A DNA stretch of 64,000 bases from Woodsholea maritima DSM 17123 (GTDB lineage: Bacteria > Pseudomonadota > Alphaproteobacteria > Caulobacterales > Maricaulaceae), in NCBI RefSeq assembly GCF_000382325.1, contig NZ_KB908057.1, forward strand, positions 178,783 to 242,782, read 5' to 3'. The notes below the pieces were generated by a model. The model searched no databases. It saw only the letters and a list, made by a program, of their open reading frames with translations, and was not told the DNA's origin. A program made the position numbers and the translations under genes. Shown piece by piece: positions 36,034-43,147 of the stretch (its first letter is position 1; each line of letters begins with the position of its first letter).

Positions 36034-36390
36034 TTAGCAGCTGCGATACTCACCATTGCGCCAATAAGTACAGCCATCACGCTGATTGACATAATATTCA
36101 CGGCCCGTGCGGCGATCCGTATACAGCTGAGATTGGTAGCTATTATTACGGCTCCAAGGGCAACGGCCATCTTTCTCACAGCCAACAACCGCACCGCCAG
36201 CGGCACCGACAGCGGCACCAATAGCGGCCCCCGTGGTGGCATCGCCCGAACCGGTATTATTGCCGATCACGGCACCGGCAGCAGCACCCAGTAAGGCCCC
36301 GGTGGTGGCGTCACGGGTGGTGTTTTCATACCCAGCGCAGCCGGCTAAAACGGATGAACCGGACAAAAGGGCTATCATAGCGATACGCAT
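36034..36390 (-). CDS. Glycine-zipper outer-membrane lipoprotein (17 kDa antigen-like)
   Basis: 118 residues. Lipobox LAGC at the end of the signal peptide, then glycine-zipper repeats (TTGALLGAAAGAVIG and TTGAAIGAAVGAAGG), then a Cys- and Tyr-rich C-terminal domain (four Cys after the lipid Cys). The zipper resembles the Rickettsia 17 kDa surface antigen and SlyB-type proteins. Probable role in outer-membrane integrity under stress. AAAGGAGAG precedes the ATG, and an exact EcfG promoter with 16-base spacing lies upstream. Confidence 0.82.
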   Translation of the reverse strand: MRIAMIALLSGSSVLAGCAGYENTTRDATTGALLGAAAGAVIGNNTGSGDATTGAAIGAAVGAAGGAVVGCEKDGRCPWSRNNSYQSQLYTDRRTGREYYVNQRDGCTYWRNGEYRSC

Positions 36391-36419
36391 TATGCTCTCC
36401 TTTAATTGACTATAAGGAG

Positions 36420-36444
36420 AACGGTTGGCCCCTATGAGGGTTCC
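36420..36444 (-). promoter_or_regulatory. EcfG-type promoter for the glycine-zipper lipoprotein
   Basis: Minus strand: GGAAC (36444-36440), 16 bases, CGTT (36423-36420), 30 bases before the ATG. Exact consensus. Confidence 0.75.
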
Positions 36445-36449
36445 TTATT

Positions 36450-37259
36450 TTATTGAAAATTTAAAGGGTGTGGCGCGCCTGCACTGCGGGCGAGTTTCAC
36501 CGTTTTTACGGGCAGGAATTGGCCCTGGCCATCGCTGGCGAAATGAATCAGGCGATGGGCCTCTGGTCTGACATCAATTTGATTGAAACCGGGGGGTTCA
36601 TCACGGGTGCGCGCGGAAAACGCCGTCGAGGCCCCGATAAACCAACAGGTCTGGCCTTTGGTTTTCAGCGGTAGGGCAAAACTTTCATGCAGATGACCCG
36701 TTAGGACAAGATCGCAAACCTGAGCCAGCTGATCGGCGGCCCATAAGCCATGGCGGGTGCGCGCGCGGCCTGTGGGCCCGCTGGGGGCCAGTAAGGGATG
36801 GTGACAGGTCAATATCCGTGTTTGCGCGCTCGATTTGCGAAACTCGCTTGTTAATTGCGTCAGGTCTGATTTTGAAATATCGCCTAAAGACCAGTCCAGG
36901 CGCATTTGGGCGCGGCGCGCAGAATTAAGGCTTTCAATCTGTACCCCGCCGATCACCAGGGCGTCTTGGGCCATAGCCTCGATCACCGTGCGAAAGCGTT
37001 TCCAGGGATGGATCAACCGTGCGAGCAGCGCCCGCGTTGGTGTGTCATGATTGCCGGGTGTGGCCACAATGGGGGCGGGCAAGCGCGCGAAGAAGGCCTT
37101 TGTGGCCTCGAACTCATGCTTTCGCCCATTTTGGGTGAAATCGCCCGCCGCGATGACGACATCGGGTTTGTGGCGATGGCAAAGCGCGATAAAGTTCTCA
37201 ACTAAAGCCTTGTCTTCGGTGCCAAAATGCAAATCCGCGATATGAAAAATCCGGGTCAT
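36450..37259 (-). CDS. Calcineurin-like metallophosphoesterase
   Basis: 269 residues with all metallophosphoesterase motifs in order: HIADLHFG, AGDFTQNG, TPGNHDTP, CHHPLL and TGHLHES. Binuclear metal hydrolase of the Icc/CpdA-like group; possible substrates are cyclic nucleotides or other phosphodiesters, not decided by sequence. Its ATG overlaps the stop of the lipid kinase gene (ATGA), so it is the last gene of an MscS-kinase-phosphoesterase run. Confidence 0.87.
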   Translation of the reverse strand: MTRIFHIADLHFGTEDKALVENFIALCHRHKPDVVIAAGDFTQNGRKHEFEATKAFFARLPAPIVATPGNHDTPTRALLARLIHPWKRFRTVIEAMAQDALVIGGVQIESLNSARRAQMRLDWSLGDISKSDLTQLTSEFRKSSAQTRILTCHHPLLAPSGPTGRARTRHGLWAADQLAQVCDLVLTGHLHESFALPLKTKGQTCWFIGASTAFSARTRDEPPGFNQIDVRPEAHRLIHFASDGQGQFLPVKTVKLARSAGAPHPLNFQ

Positions 37260-38164
37260 GTCACCTCTTCAGCCGGTGGGACGAGAACATGGATCGGGCG
37301 TTTTAACAAGGTGATGCGCGCCTGGTGTGAGACAAAACGCGGCTCCCCATCAACCATAACGGCTAAAGGCTTTTTTGAGCTGAGCGCCAAGCGCTCGGCT
37401 TCAAAGGGATGGGCGCGTTTGGAGTTTAGAAAGTTCATCGAAAGAGCATCAAAGCCCAATCCGGCCAGATCGCCTAAATCGCGGAATCGAAAGGCGAAGC
37501 CTTCTAAGATTTTAGGGCAGATCCATTGACCTTCAAAGGCTTGAGCGGGGGGTAGGGTGATATAAAGCCCGCTGACCTTTTTGCGCTGAAAATTTTGATC
37601 ATTCAGTACCGAAAAGCGAATGCGCGCGGCGAACATTTGGCGCAGGGCCGCCCAGATGCGTTTAAAGCTATCGCGCCAGGGAGATGATCGCGCCCCGGGG
37701 CGCAAGGCTTCACGCGCCCAGCCCAACGTGGTGGGAAATCCCACACCAATGGCAATCATGAAGAGGTGATGATCCAAGCAGGCGACCCGCATGCCTTCTT
37801 CTTCATACAGATGAAGATTGCGCATAATGTCCTGCGGCGTGCGATCCTCATACAGGCGTTTAGGGAGAAGATTAGCCGTGCCTAAGGGAAGGGGGACCAA
37901 AGCCGCTTGGCTTTTATGGTGATAAAGCGCTTCGGCCATGCCGCGCGCTGTGCCATCGCCGCCGGCGACAACAATCGCGTCTGCGCCGCACTTTAGGGCC
38001 TCTTCAAGCGCGCTTTCGCCGCTTTCGCTTAAATCCCAAACGCCCTTGACCTCGCCTTGATACAGCGCGGTGAGCTCTTCGATTAAGGCCGCGCTATCCA
38101 ATCCGGATAGGGTGCCGCTTTTCTTATTCGTCAGAAACGCAATGGTGCGCATGGAAGCTCTCAT
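37256..38164 (-). CDS. Diacylglycerol kinase-family lipid kinase
   Basis: 302 residues. DAGK catalytic motif VVAGGDGTARGMAEAL and PLGTANLLPKRLY are clear, as in YegS/DgkB/BmrU-like kinases. It probably phosphorylates a membrane lipid (diacylglycerol or related) at the inner face. Start: ATG at 38164 lies 3 bases after the MscS stop; ATG at 38152 (MRTIAFLTNKKSG) fits the family N-terminus equally well. Overlaps the phosphoesterase gene by 4 bases. Confidence 0.87.
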   Translation of the reverse strand: MRASMRTIAFLTNKKSGTLSGLDSAALIEELTALYQGEVKGVWDLSESGESALEEALKCGADAIVVAGGDGTARGMAEALYHHKSQAALVPLPLGTANLLPKRLYEDRTPQDIMRNLHLYEEEGMRVACLDHHLFMIAIGVGFPTTLGWAREALRPGARSSPWRDSFKRIWAALRQMFAARIRFSVLNDQNFQRKKVSGLYITLPPAQAFEGQWICPKILEGFAFRFRDLGDLAGLGFDALSMNFLNSKRAHPFEAERLALSSKKPLAVMVDGEPRFVSHQARITLLKRPIHVLVPPAEEVT

Positions 38165-38167
38165 GGG

Positions 38168-39358
38168 CTAGCTCGAGGCGCTGGGCGCAGGCTCGCCCTC
38201 GGCTTCATAATCAAACACGCTGCCATCACTGCGCGCCATCATCAAAGTGCGCGTGGGATAGGCAAAGCTGACGCCTTCATCGGCAAAGCGTTTAAAGATC
38301 GCCAAATTGATCGCGTGGCGAATATCCATAAAGGCGTCATAATCTTGGCTGAGGATATGGCAGACAATCTCAAAGTCCAAGGAACTCGCGCCATAGTCAG
38401 CAAAATGGGCGCGCTCAAAGCGTACGCGCTCTTGGCCTTCAATAATCTCTTTGATCCAGTCCGGGATGGCGGCCAAAGCCTCTGGGGTGGTTTGATAAAT
38501 CACGCCCAGACGAAACAACCAGCGCCGTTCGTGTAGACGTTGGAAATTCTGAATGGTTTCATCGAGCAGATTGGAATTGGTGATAATGATCTGCTCACCC
38601 GACAAGGCACGTACCCGCGTAGTTTTAAGGCCAATCTCTTCGATCTCGCCGAGATGATCGCCAAAAACAATGAAGTCCCCGCGCCGGAAAGGCTTATCAA
38701 AAACAATCGCCAGTCCCGCAAACAGATCGGTAAACATGCCCTGAGCGGCTAAACCGATAGCGATACCCCCGATCCCCAGACCTGCAATCAGCGCGGTGAC
38801 ATCGACATTGATATTATCCAGGATCAATAACAGCGCGATCGACCAGACAATAACGCCGATGGCGGCGCGCACCATCGCCATGCCGGTTTGGATGGATTTG
38901 GTGTTTTCACCGCGCCGTAGGGTGCGTCGATAGACTAAATCGACCAGCATCGAATTGAGGATGCCCGCCACTTCAAAGATCAGCACTACGGTGGTCAGGA
39001 TATGAAGCGTGTTTCGCAATTGGCGCGGCGCTTCAGAAAATTCGACCCCGATTAACAGACCGACAATGAGAAAAGTGAACCAGCCGACGCGCTTAAAGGC
39101 CCCTAAAATGATGTTCAGAAAAGAATAATCCTCGGTCCGGGACTTGGCCAGGATGACGATCTGGCGCAGCACCAGGCCAGCGATCAAAAATCCCAGCGCA
39201 ACGCCCATTGCCGTGGCGAAATCACCGCTATCCTGGCTGACCCAATCGACAAGTTTATCAAAGGACACACGTGTTTGTTCTGCCGCGCTTTCCAGCACGT
39301 GTTCAACGCCGTCTGCACTGTCTTCAAGATTGTCTTCGACCGATTGGGGTTGAGCCAT
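38168..39358 (-). CDS. MscS-family mechanosensitive ion channel
   Basis: 396 residues from ATG 39358 (MAQPQSVED); the frame is open upstream through the Dps terminator, which argues against the longer form. About five membrane helices, then the pore helix GLGIGGIAIGLAAQGMFTDL and the MscS beta domain (FRRGDFIVFGDHLGEIEEIG, ITNSNLL). It releases solutes on osmotic downshock, which fits with the NAGGN osmolyte operon in the same region. First gene of a three-gene minus-strand unit. Confidence 0.9.
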   Translation of the reverse strand: MAQPQSVEDNLEDSADGVEHVLESAAEQTRVSFDKLVDWVSQDSGDFATAMGVALGFLIAGLVLRQIVILAKSRTEDYSFLNIILGAFKRVGWFTFLIVGLLIGVEFSEAPRQLRNTLHILTTVVLIFEVAGILNSMLVDLVYRRTLRRGENTKSIQTGMAMVRAAIGVIVWSIALLLILDNINVDVTALIAGLGIGGIAIGLAAQGMFTDLFAGLAIVFDKPFRRGDFIVFGDHLGEIEEIGLKTTRVRALSGEQIIITNSNLLDETIQNFQRLHERRWLFRLGVIYQTTPEALAAIPDWIKEIIEGQERVRFERAHFADYGASSLDFEIVCHILSQDYDAFMDIRHAINLAIFKRFADEGVSFAYPTRTLMMARSDGSVFDYEAEGEPAPSASS

Positions 39359-39389
39359 GACGCCTTTGGGGGAAATAAAGAAAAAAGAA

Positions 39390-39415
39390 GGGCCGGTACG
39401 AGGGATCACCGGCCC
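39390..39415 (-). terminator. Intrinsic terminator after dps
   Basis: Minus strand: GGGCCGGT, 10-base loop, ACCGGCCC, then TTCTTTTTTCTTT. Perfect 8-bp stem, 20 bases after the dps stop. Confidence 0.9.
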
Positions 39416-39435
39416 AGGAGAGTAAGGTTTAAGCT

Positions 39436-39945
39436 TTAGTCTTCAGAAATGATCGAAGACAGCATCCAAATGGCTTCTTCGTGCCAGGCCATGCGCTCAA
39501 TCATCATATCGGCCGTGACGAAGTCTTTTTTGTCTTCGCAATCTTCAATCGCGCCGCGCATGGTTTTAACGGCCGTGCGGTGATCCTCGATCAGCATTTC
39601 AACCAAGCCGCGCGCGCTTAAGGTTTCATCACGGTCTTTAATCGCCGACAGTTCACCATATTTGGTGTAGCTGGCCGGGGCTTTCAGGCCCAGGGCGCGG
39701 ATACGCTCAGCGATTTCGTCAATCGCTTCATACAGGTTCTGATACTGACCTTCCGTCAGTTCATGCAGGGAATAGAAGCTGGGCCCGACGACATTCCAGT
39801 GAACCCCTTGGGTCTTGATGAACAGCATATAGCTGTCCGCGAGAACCACGCCCAAAACCTCTGCGATGGCTTTGCGATCTTCGCCAGCAATGCCAGTGCC
39901 TTGATTGAATTTGGGATCTTGCGGTTTCAACGGGTCTGCGACCAT
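39436..39945 (-). CDS. dps: Dps family ferritin-like DNA protection protein
   Basis: 169 residues from the ATG at 39945, preceded by TGGAGAC; the open frame further upstream runs into promoter DNA and is not coding. Ferroxidase-site residues are visible in KTQGVHWNVVGPSFYSLHELTE and the EAIDEIAERIRALG helix. Dps forms a 12-mer that stores iron, consumes hydrogen peroxide and protects DNA under starvation. A variant EcfG promoter upstream and the setting fit stress control. Confidence 0.92.
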   Translation of the reverse strand: MVADPLKPQDPKFNQGTGIAGEDRKAIAEVLGVVLADSYMLFIKTQGVHWNVVGPSFYSLHELTEGQYQNLYEAIDEIAERIRALGLKAPASYTKYGELSAIKDRDETLSARGLVEMLIEDHRTAVKTMRGAIEDCEDKKDFVTADMMIERMAWHEEAIWMLSSIISED

Positions 39946-40007
39946 GTCCAGTCTCCATTTTTTACTGTCTAAACGCGGCGCCTTGTCAGGGCACCTTCGC
40001 TTAAAAC

Positions 40008-40032
40008 AATGCGTGGACGGCCGGGGCGTTCC
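40008..40032 (-). promoter_or_regulatory. Variant EcfG-type promoter (CATT) before dps
   Basis: Minus strand: GGAAC (40032-40028), 16 bases, CATT (40011-40008), 62 bases before the ATG. One mismatch to CGTT. It lies back to back with the exact plus-strand EcfG promoter at 40069. Confidence 0.5.
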
Positions 40033-40068
40033 CAGTTTTCGCAGATGCAAAAAAATTATCAGGTAGAA

Positions 40069-40093
40069 GGAACTCAACATTCGTTCGGGCGTT
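40069..40093 (+). promoter_or_regulatory. EcfG-type promoter for DUF1328 and small lipoprotein
   Basis: GGAAC (40069-40073), 16 bases, CGTT (40090-40093), 57 bases before the DUF1328 start. Exact consensus. Confidence 0.78.
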
Positions 40094-40150
40094 TATTGAC
40101 TTGGAAGCTCCGCAAAGTGCGGTCGGCTTTCTCGAGCTTTGGAGGCCCAA

Positions 40151-40327
40151 ATGCTACGCATGGCGTTAGCGTTTTTTATTGTGGCGATTATTGCCGCGGT
40201 TTTTGGTTTTACCGGGATCGCAGCAAGTGCCGCAGTTATTGCAAAGTTCCTGTTCTTTCTCTTTGTGGTCCTTTTTGCAATTGCTCTGGTCGCAGGCCTC
40301 GCTCGAGGCCGTGCTCCGCGGGTCTAG
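40151..40327 (+). CDS. DUF1328 small hydrophobic protein (second paralogue)
   Basis: 58 residues starting [20 protein letters not shown], two membrane helices, ending GLARGRAPRV. GGAGG before the ATG at 40151 sets the start. Strong similarity to the protein at 25720-25896 indicates duplication. Behind an exact EcfG promoter and 29 bases before a small lipoprotein gene, so both are probably general stress genes. Function unknown. Confidence 0.87.
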   Translation: MLRMALAFFIVAIIAAVFGFTGIAASAAVIAKFLFFLFVVLFAIALVAGLARGRAPRV

Positions 40328-40356
40328 TCTTTTTCCCTAGTCATGGAGAATTACCT

Positions 40357-40548
40357 ATGCGTTTCGCGATTTTAGCGAGTTTAATCTCGAGTGCTGCTTT
40401 ATTGACGGCGTGTTCTGATGGTCCTGCCGAAAATGCAGGTGAAGACATTGATGAAGCCGTTGAAGAAGTAACCGGTGAAGAACAAAGCACGTTCGAAGAT
40501 GCCGGTGAAGAGGTGGATGAGGCCACTGACGAACCTCATCAGAAATAA
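40357..40548 (+). CDS. Small acidic lipoprotein (63 aa)
   Basis: ATG at 40357 after TGGAGA. Signal peptide MRFAILASLISSAALLTAC with lipobox LTAC, then a very acidic mature part of repeated AGED/EEVDEA type (E and D about half of it). No named family recognised; it resembles the small acidic or entericidin-like lipoproteins of alphaproteobacteria. Same transcript as the upstream DUF1328 gene. Confidence 0.75.
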   Translation: MRFAILASLISSAALLTACSDGPAENAGEDIDEAVEEVTGEEQSTFEDAGEEVDEATDEPHQK

Positions 40549-40558
40549 CCTCTTTTGG

Positions 40559-40583
40559 GGAACGCGGATGGCTCTCATCCGTT
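40559..40583 (+). promoter_or_regulatory. EcfG-type promoter for a putative sRNA
   Basis: GGAAC (40559-40563), 16 bases, CGTT (40580-40583). Exact consensus, 10 bases after the lipoprotein stop codon. No gene lies downstream before a terminator at 40693, which points to a non-coding transcript. Confidence 0.7.
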
Positions 40584-40589
40584 AGACAG

Positions 40590-40693
40590 TGAGCGGGTTC
40601 CAAGCGCCCGCTTCGCCGCGCAGCCGCCCCCCATGTCCCCCTGGCTGCGCGGCACCCCATCTTAAAAAACCGCCCTTCACGGGCGGTTTTTTT
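40590..40693 (+). ncRNA. Candidate EcfG-dependent stress sRNA (GsrN-like)
   Basis: From the expected start, 6-9 bases after CGTT, to the terminator is about 100 nt. Three hairpins: GAGCGGG/CCCGCTT near the 5' end; GCCGCGCAGCC (40615-40625) with GGCTGCGCGGC (40643-40653), an 11-bp stem with a 17-base loop holding runs of six and five C; and the terminator AACCGCCC-TTCAC-GGGCGGTT plus TTTTT (40668-40693). No start codon with RBS opens a sensible frame. The C-rich exposed loop suits pairing with Shine-Dalgarno-like G runs. Caulobacter GsrN, a SigT (EcfG)-dependent sRNA, has this general design; homology is not shown. Confidence 0.6.
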
Positions 40694-40853
40694 GTGCCTA
40701 AATTTCAAGAGGGGGCCCTACCATCTCGGGTGTTTGTGAATGCCAGGCTGATAGCCTTGCGTGCGGGCTCAACAAACGCGGCGCAAGGTCTGTCGTCTAA
40801 AAATGTGCGTGTCTCAAAGGGGCCGCTCATCGACATAGAGTAATAGTAAATGC

Positions 40854-40884
40854 AAAAAACCCGGTCCAAAAGACCGGGTTCTTC
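40854..40884 (-). terminator. Intrinsic terminator after the PRC-barrel gene
   Basis: Minus strand: AACCCGGTC, TTTT, GGACCGGGTT followed by a run of T. It lies about 35 bases after the stop at 40916. Between the sRNA terminator and here (40694-40853) no feature is recognised. Confidence 0.88.
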
Positions 40885-40915
40885 GCTTCAGGCGTCATGG
40901 AAGCCTTAAATCAGA

Positions 40916-41629
40916 CTACTGACCGGCACTCTCGTCGAGGTCCGCTTCAAAGCCCAGATCGGCTTTGGTTTTTGTCGTCGTAAAGGACCAGCCTTCGTCT
41001 TGACCATAAGTCATGTTGATATCGCTAAACGCCATTTCGGCTTTTTCACCGGTCAAAGCGCTGAAACGGTTGCTGGCAACCTCAACACCGGTGATGGTGC
41101 CATCGGTGCTCAGATAAAGATCGGTAACAACAGCGACGGTTTCATCTGCAGCGTTTTTCACAGCGGCCCCTTCCAGGGTGCTGTAGTAAAGCGCATCGCC
41201 ATCCTTGTCGTTATCAAGGTCTAAGCCGACGGGACGCCAGCCATCATTATCTGTGGCGGTTTCGAAATCGGCTTCGGTCAACATCTCAGCGCGTACAATG
41301 ATGTCATCGCCTTGGGGCTCGATGCGGGCGGCGATGTTTTCAAGGGCAATTTCTTCACCGAACAAGCCAAAGAAACCGCCATAGCTGACGATCAAGGCGT
41401 CAACTTCACCATTTTGCTTCAAACGCAAATCGGTGATCGGCAAAGTGCCGTCTGAATAAGCGAGCTCAGCATCTAGCAGCTTGCTGGCTTTGACGTGTTG
41501 GGCCTGGGTCTCAGAGTGAGACTGGGTCATAACCTCATCCTGGATGCCAAGAGTGTTTGCAGCCAGGGCTGGGGCAGAAATCGCGCCCAGGGCAATCATA
41601 AGGCTAGACGCTAATAGAGACTTTTTCAT
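40916..41629 (-). CDS. Exported PRC-barrel domain protein
   Basis: 237 residues with a signal peptide (cleavage near APALAANT). Two PRC-barrel-like halves: VKASKLLDAELAYSDG-ITDLRLKQNGEVDALIVSYGGFFG and the second around GAAVKNAADETVAVVTDLYLSTDG. PRC-barrel proteins occur in RimM and photosynthetic reaction centre H; exported forms are common in alphaproteobacterial stress regulons, without known activity. AGGAGAGAG precedes the ATG. Exact EcfG promoter upstream. Confidence 0.85.
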   Translation of the reverse strand: MKKSLLASSLMIALGAISAPALAANTLGIQDEVMTQSHSETQAQHVKASKLLDAELAYSDGTLPITDLRLKQNGEVDALIVSYGGFFGLFGEEIALENIAARIEPQGDDIIVRAEMLTEADFETATDNDGWRPVGLDLDNDKDGDALYYSTLEGAAVKNAADETVAVVTDLYLSTDGTITGVEVASNRFSALTGEKAEMAFSDINMTYGQDEGWSFTTTKTKADLGFEADLDESAGQ

Positions 41630-41672
41630 AACTCTCTCCTTTTTCTAGCACCCGAAGTGGATACAGCTATAC

Positions 41673-41697
41673 AACGAGAGAGACGCTAAGACGTTCC
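41673..41697 (-). promoter_or_regulatory. EcfG-type promoter for the PRC-barrel gene
   Basis: Minus strand: GGAAC (41697-41693), 16 bases, CGTT (41676-41673), 44 bases before the ATG. Exact consensus. Divergent from a second exact site at 41722. Confidence 0.78.
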
Positions 41698-41721
41698 AAG
41701 AAATATATTCTCATTTCATAT

Positions 41722-41747
41722 GGAACTAAAACACTTATAGTGACGTT
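41722..41747 (+). promoter_or_regulatory. EcfG-type promoter for the 31-residue gene
   Basis: GGAAC (41722-41726), 17 bases, CGTT (41744-41747), 61 bases before the small gene. Exact consensus. Confidence 0.75.
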
Positions 41748-41808
41748 TGTTATGTACTTTTTCTCATGGAAGGGTTGGGGAGGTCAACGCAAGAGAAGGA
41801 ATAATAAG

Positions 41809-41904
41809 ATGAAACAGAAAACTTCATCTATTCAGGTGGCTTTGTTTGGCCTGGTTTTCTCTGCCTCATTGGCCTTATTAATTGTATCAATTCTCCCGTC
41901 ATGA
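41809..41904 (+). CDS. 31-residue single-pass membrane protein
   Basis: ATG AAA CAG start after AAGGA; product MKQKTSSIQVALFGLVFSA and on, one membrane helix over residues 9-28, ending ILPS. Not a known family. An exact EcfG promoter upstream and a strong terminator directly downstream make it a self-contained transcription unit, which supports that the frame is real. Convergent with phyR. Confidence 0.6.
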   Translation: MKQKTSSIQVALFGLVFSASLALLIVSILPS

Positions 41905-41914
41905 GGCGGACATT

Positions 41915-41946
41915 AAAAAACCCTCTCGATCGAGAGGGTTTTTTAT
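41915..41946. terminator. Bidirectional terminator between the 31-residue gene and phyR
   Basis: AAAAAACCCTCTC, GATC, GAGAGGGTTTTTT: palindromic stem with A run on one side and T run on the other, serving both convergent transcripts. Confidence 0.92.
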
Positions 41947-41964
41947 TATTATGAGAAGAGTGAC

Positions 41965-42768
41965 TTAAGCCGGTTGCGCTTCTTGTGTCAGGCCTTCGGC
42001 AAAAAACAATGCCTGGGCCATGGTGGCCGAGACGGTTTCCGGCATGAAGGGTTTGGTGATGAGGTAAGTCGGTTCTGGGCGTTCCCCGGTCAATAAACGC
42101 TCTGGATAGGCGGTAATGAAGATGACGGGAACATTGTACTGCTCAAGGATTTCCTTGACGGCATCAATGCCAGAGCTGCCATCGGCCAGCTGGATATCAG
42201 CCAGGACCAGACCGGGCTTTTTGGCTTTGGCTTTTTCAACGGCTTCTGTGTGCGTGCGCGCAACGCCGACGACATTGTGACCATTGTTTTCGACAATAGC
42301 CTGGATATCGAGCGCGATAATAGGTTCATCTTCAATGATGAGCACATCGGTGGCGAGGGCATTGTCGATGGAGGATTGTGCTTTCATCAATAAGCCATCA
42401 ACCTCTTCTTTGGTGGTGCGCAAAATAGTCGCCGCTTCTAGAGCGGAGAAGCCTTCCACGGCAGTCAAGAGCAGAGCTTGGCGCGCAACGGGCGTGACTT
42501 TGGCCAAGCGACTGGCATGGGCGCTGATGTCCATATCGTCTGGGGCATCTTCGCTCAAATGTGGACCGATATGGGCCCAGGTCGTGTGAAACAGTTGATA
42601 AAGCGCCACTTGCGGGGTCAAGTCACGATTAAGCTCGGCTTCCCCGGCAATGGCGGCCTCTAAGGCGGCGCGAACGAACGCATCCCCAGAGCGCTGAGAG
42701 CCGGTCAGGATCCGGGCATAACGACGCAAATAAGGGATGTGAGGTTTTAAGGATTCAGAAAAGGGCAT
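41965..42768 (-). CDS. phyR: General stress response anti-anti-sigma regulator PhyR
   Basis: 267 residues: N-terminal sigma-factor-like domain (residues 1 to about 135) fused to a C-terminal receiver domain. The acidic pocket is E146-D147, the phosphoryl acceptor D191 in LADIQLADG, with T219 and K239. When phosphorylated, the sigma-like domain binds NepR and frees EcfG. Divergent from nepR-ecfG across 176 bases containing EcfG-type sites for both sides, so it is probably autoregulated. Assignment is firm from architecture and context. Confidence 0.96.
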   Translation of the reverse strand: MPFSESLKPHIPYLRRYARILTGSQRSGDAFVRAALEAAIAGEAELNRDLTPQVALYQLFHTTWAHIGPHLSEDAPDDMDISAHASRLAKVTPVARQALLLTAVEGFSALEAATILRTTKEEVDGLLMKAQSSIDNALATDVLIIEDEPIIALDIQAIVENNGHNVVGVARTHTEAVEKAKAKKPGLVLADIQLADGSSGIDAVKEILEQYNVPVIFITAYPERLLTGERPEPTYLITKPFMPETVSATMAQALFFAEGLTQEAQPA

Positions 42769-42808
42769 TCGAAACTGTGACCTCGGATTTGAAGAACTCT
42801 AAATACTC

Positions 42809-42834
42809 TACGCCTAAGATAGGCAATCGGTTCC
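42809..42834 (-). promoter_or_regulatory. EcfG-type promoter for phyR (CGTA variant)
   Basis: Minus strand: GGAAC (42834-42830), 17 bases, CGTA (42812-42809), 40 bases before the ATG. One mismatch to CGTT. Confidence 0.6.
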
Positions 42835-42853
42835 CAATGGACTGCATAAAAAT

Positions 42854-42878
42854 GGAACCCGATCCAAAAACGTGCGTT
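42854..42878 (+). promoter_or_regulatory. EcfG-type promoter for nepR-ecfG
   Basis: GGAAC (42854-42858), 16 bases, CGTT (42875-42878), 66 bases before nepR. Exact consensus, implying positive autoregulation of the sigma factor. Confidence 0.82.
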
Positions 42879-42944
42879 TATGAGGGGTGTGCTTACCCAT
42901 AAAGTAAGCGTGGTATTTCCTAAAAAGGCTCCAGAAATATCGAT

Positions 42945-43142
42945 ATGCCAAGATCTAAACAACAGCTCGACAGCCGCACCGAGGTAGAAGGCCAAGATCC
43001 TTCCCAGGTCAAGCAGCGTCAAGAAGTCATCGGACGTCGCATCCGTGACTTTTATAATGACGTTGTAGAGGAAGGCGTGCCTGACGCTTTTTCTCAGCTT
43101 CTTGATCAGCTTGATCAAGCCCAAAAACGTAATAACGGATAG
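42945..43142 (+). CDS. nepR: Anti-sigma factor NepR
   Basis: 65 residues, charged, with the NepR core VIGRRIRDFYNDVVEEGVP and DAFSQLLDQLD forming the two helices that wrap EcfG or the PhyR sigma-like domain. Starts 66 bases after an exact EcfG promoter and ends 5 bases before ecfG, so inhibitor and sigma factor are co-expressed. Only a weak RBS (AAAGG) is visible. Confidence 0.95.
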   Translation: MPRSKQQLDSRTEVEGQDPSQVKQRQEVIGRRIRDFYNDVVEEGVPDAFSQLLDQLDQAQKRNNG

Positions 43143-43147
43143 ATCCG

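Noticed and set aside
35754-36242. 162-codon minus-strand frame over the EF-hand terminator and glycine-zipper gene
   Set aside because: It runs through two terminators and is in a different frame from the lipoprotein.
40009-40356. N-terminal extension of the small lipoprotein
   Set aside because: It crosses the DUF1328 gene in another frame and the dps promoter; the lipobox start at 40357 is clear.
42747-43124. 125-codon minus-strand frame opposite nepR
   Set aside because: Antisense to nepR and across the divergent promoters; no RBS.
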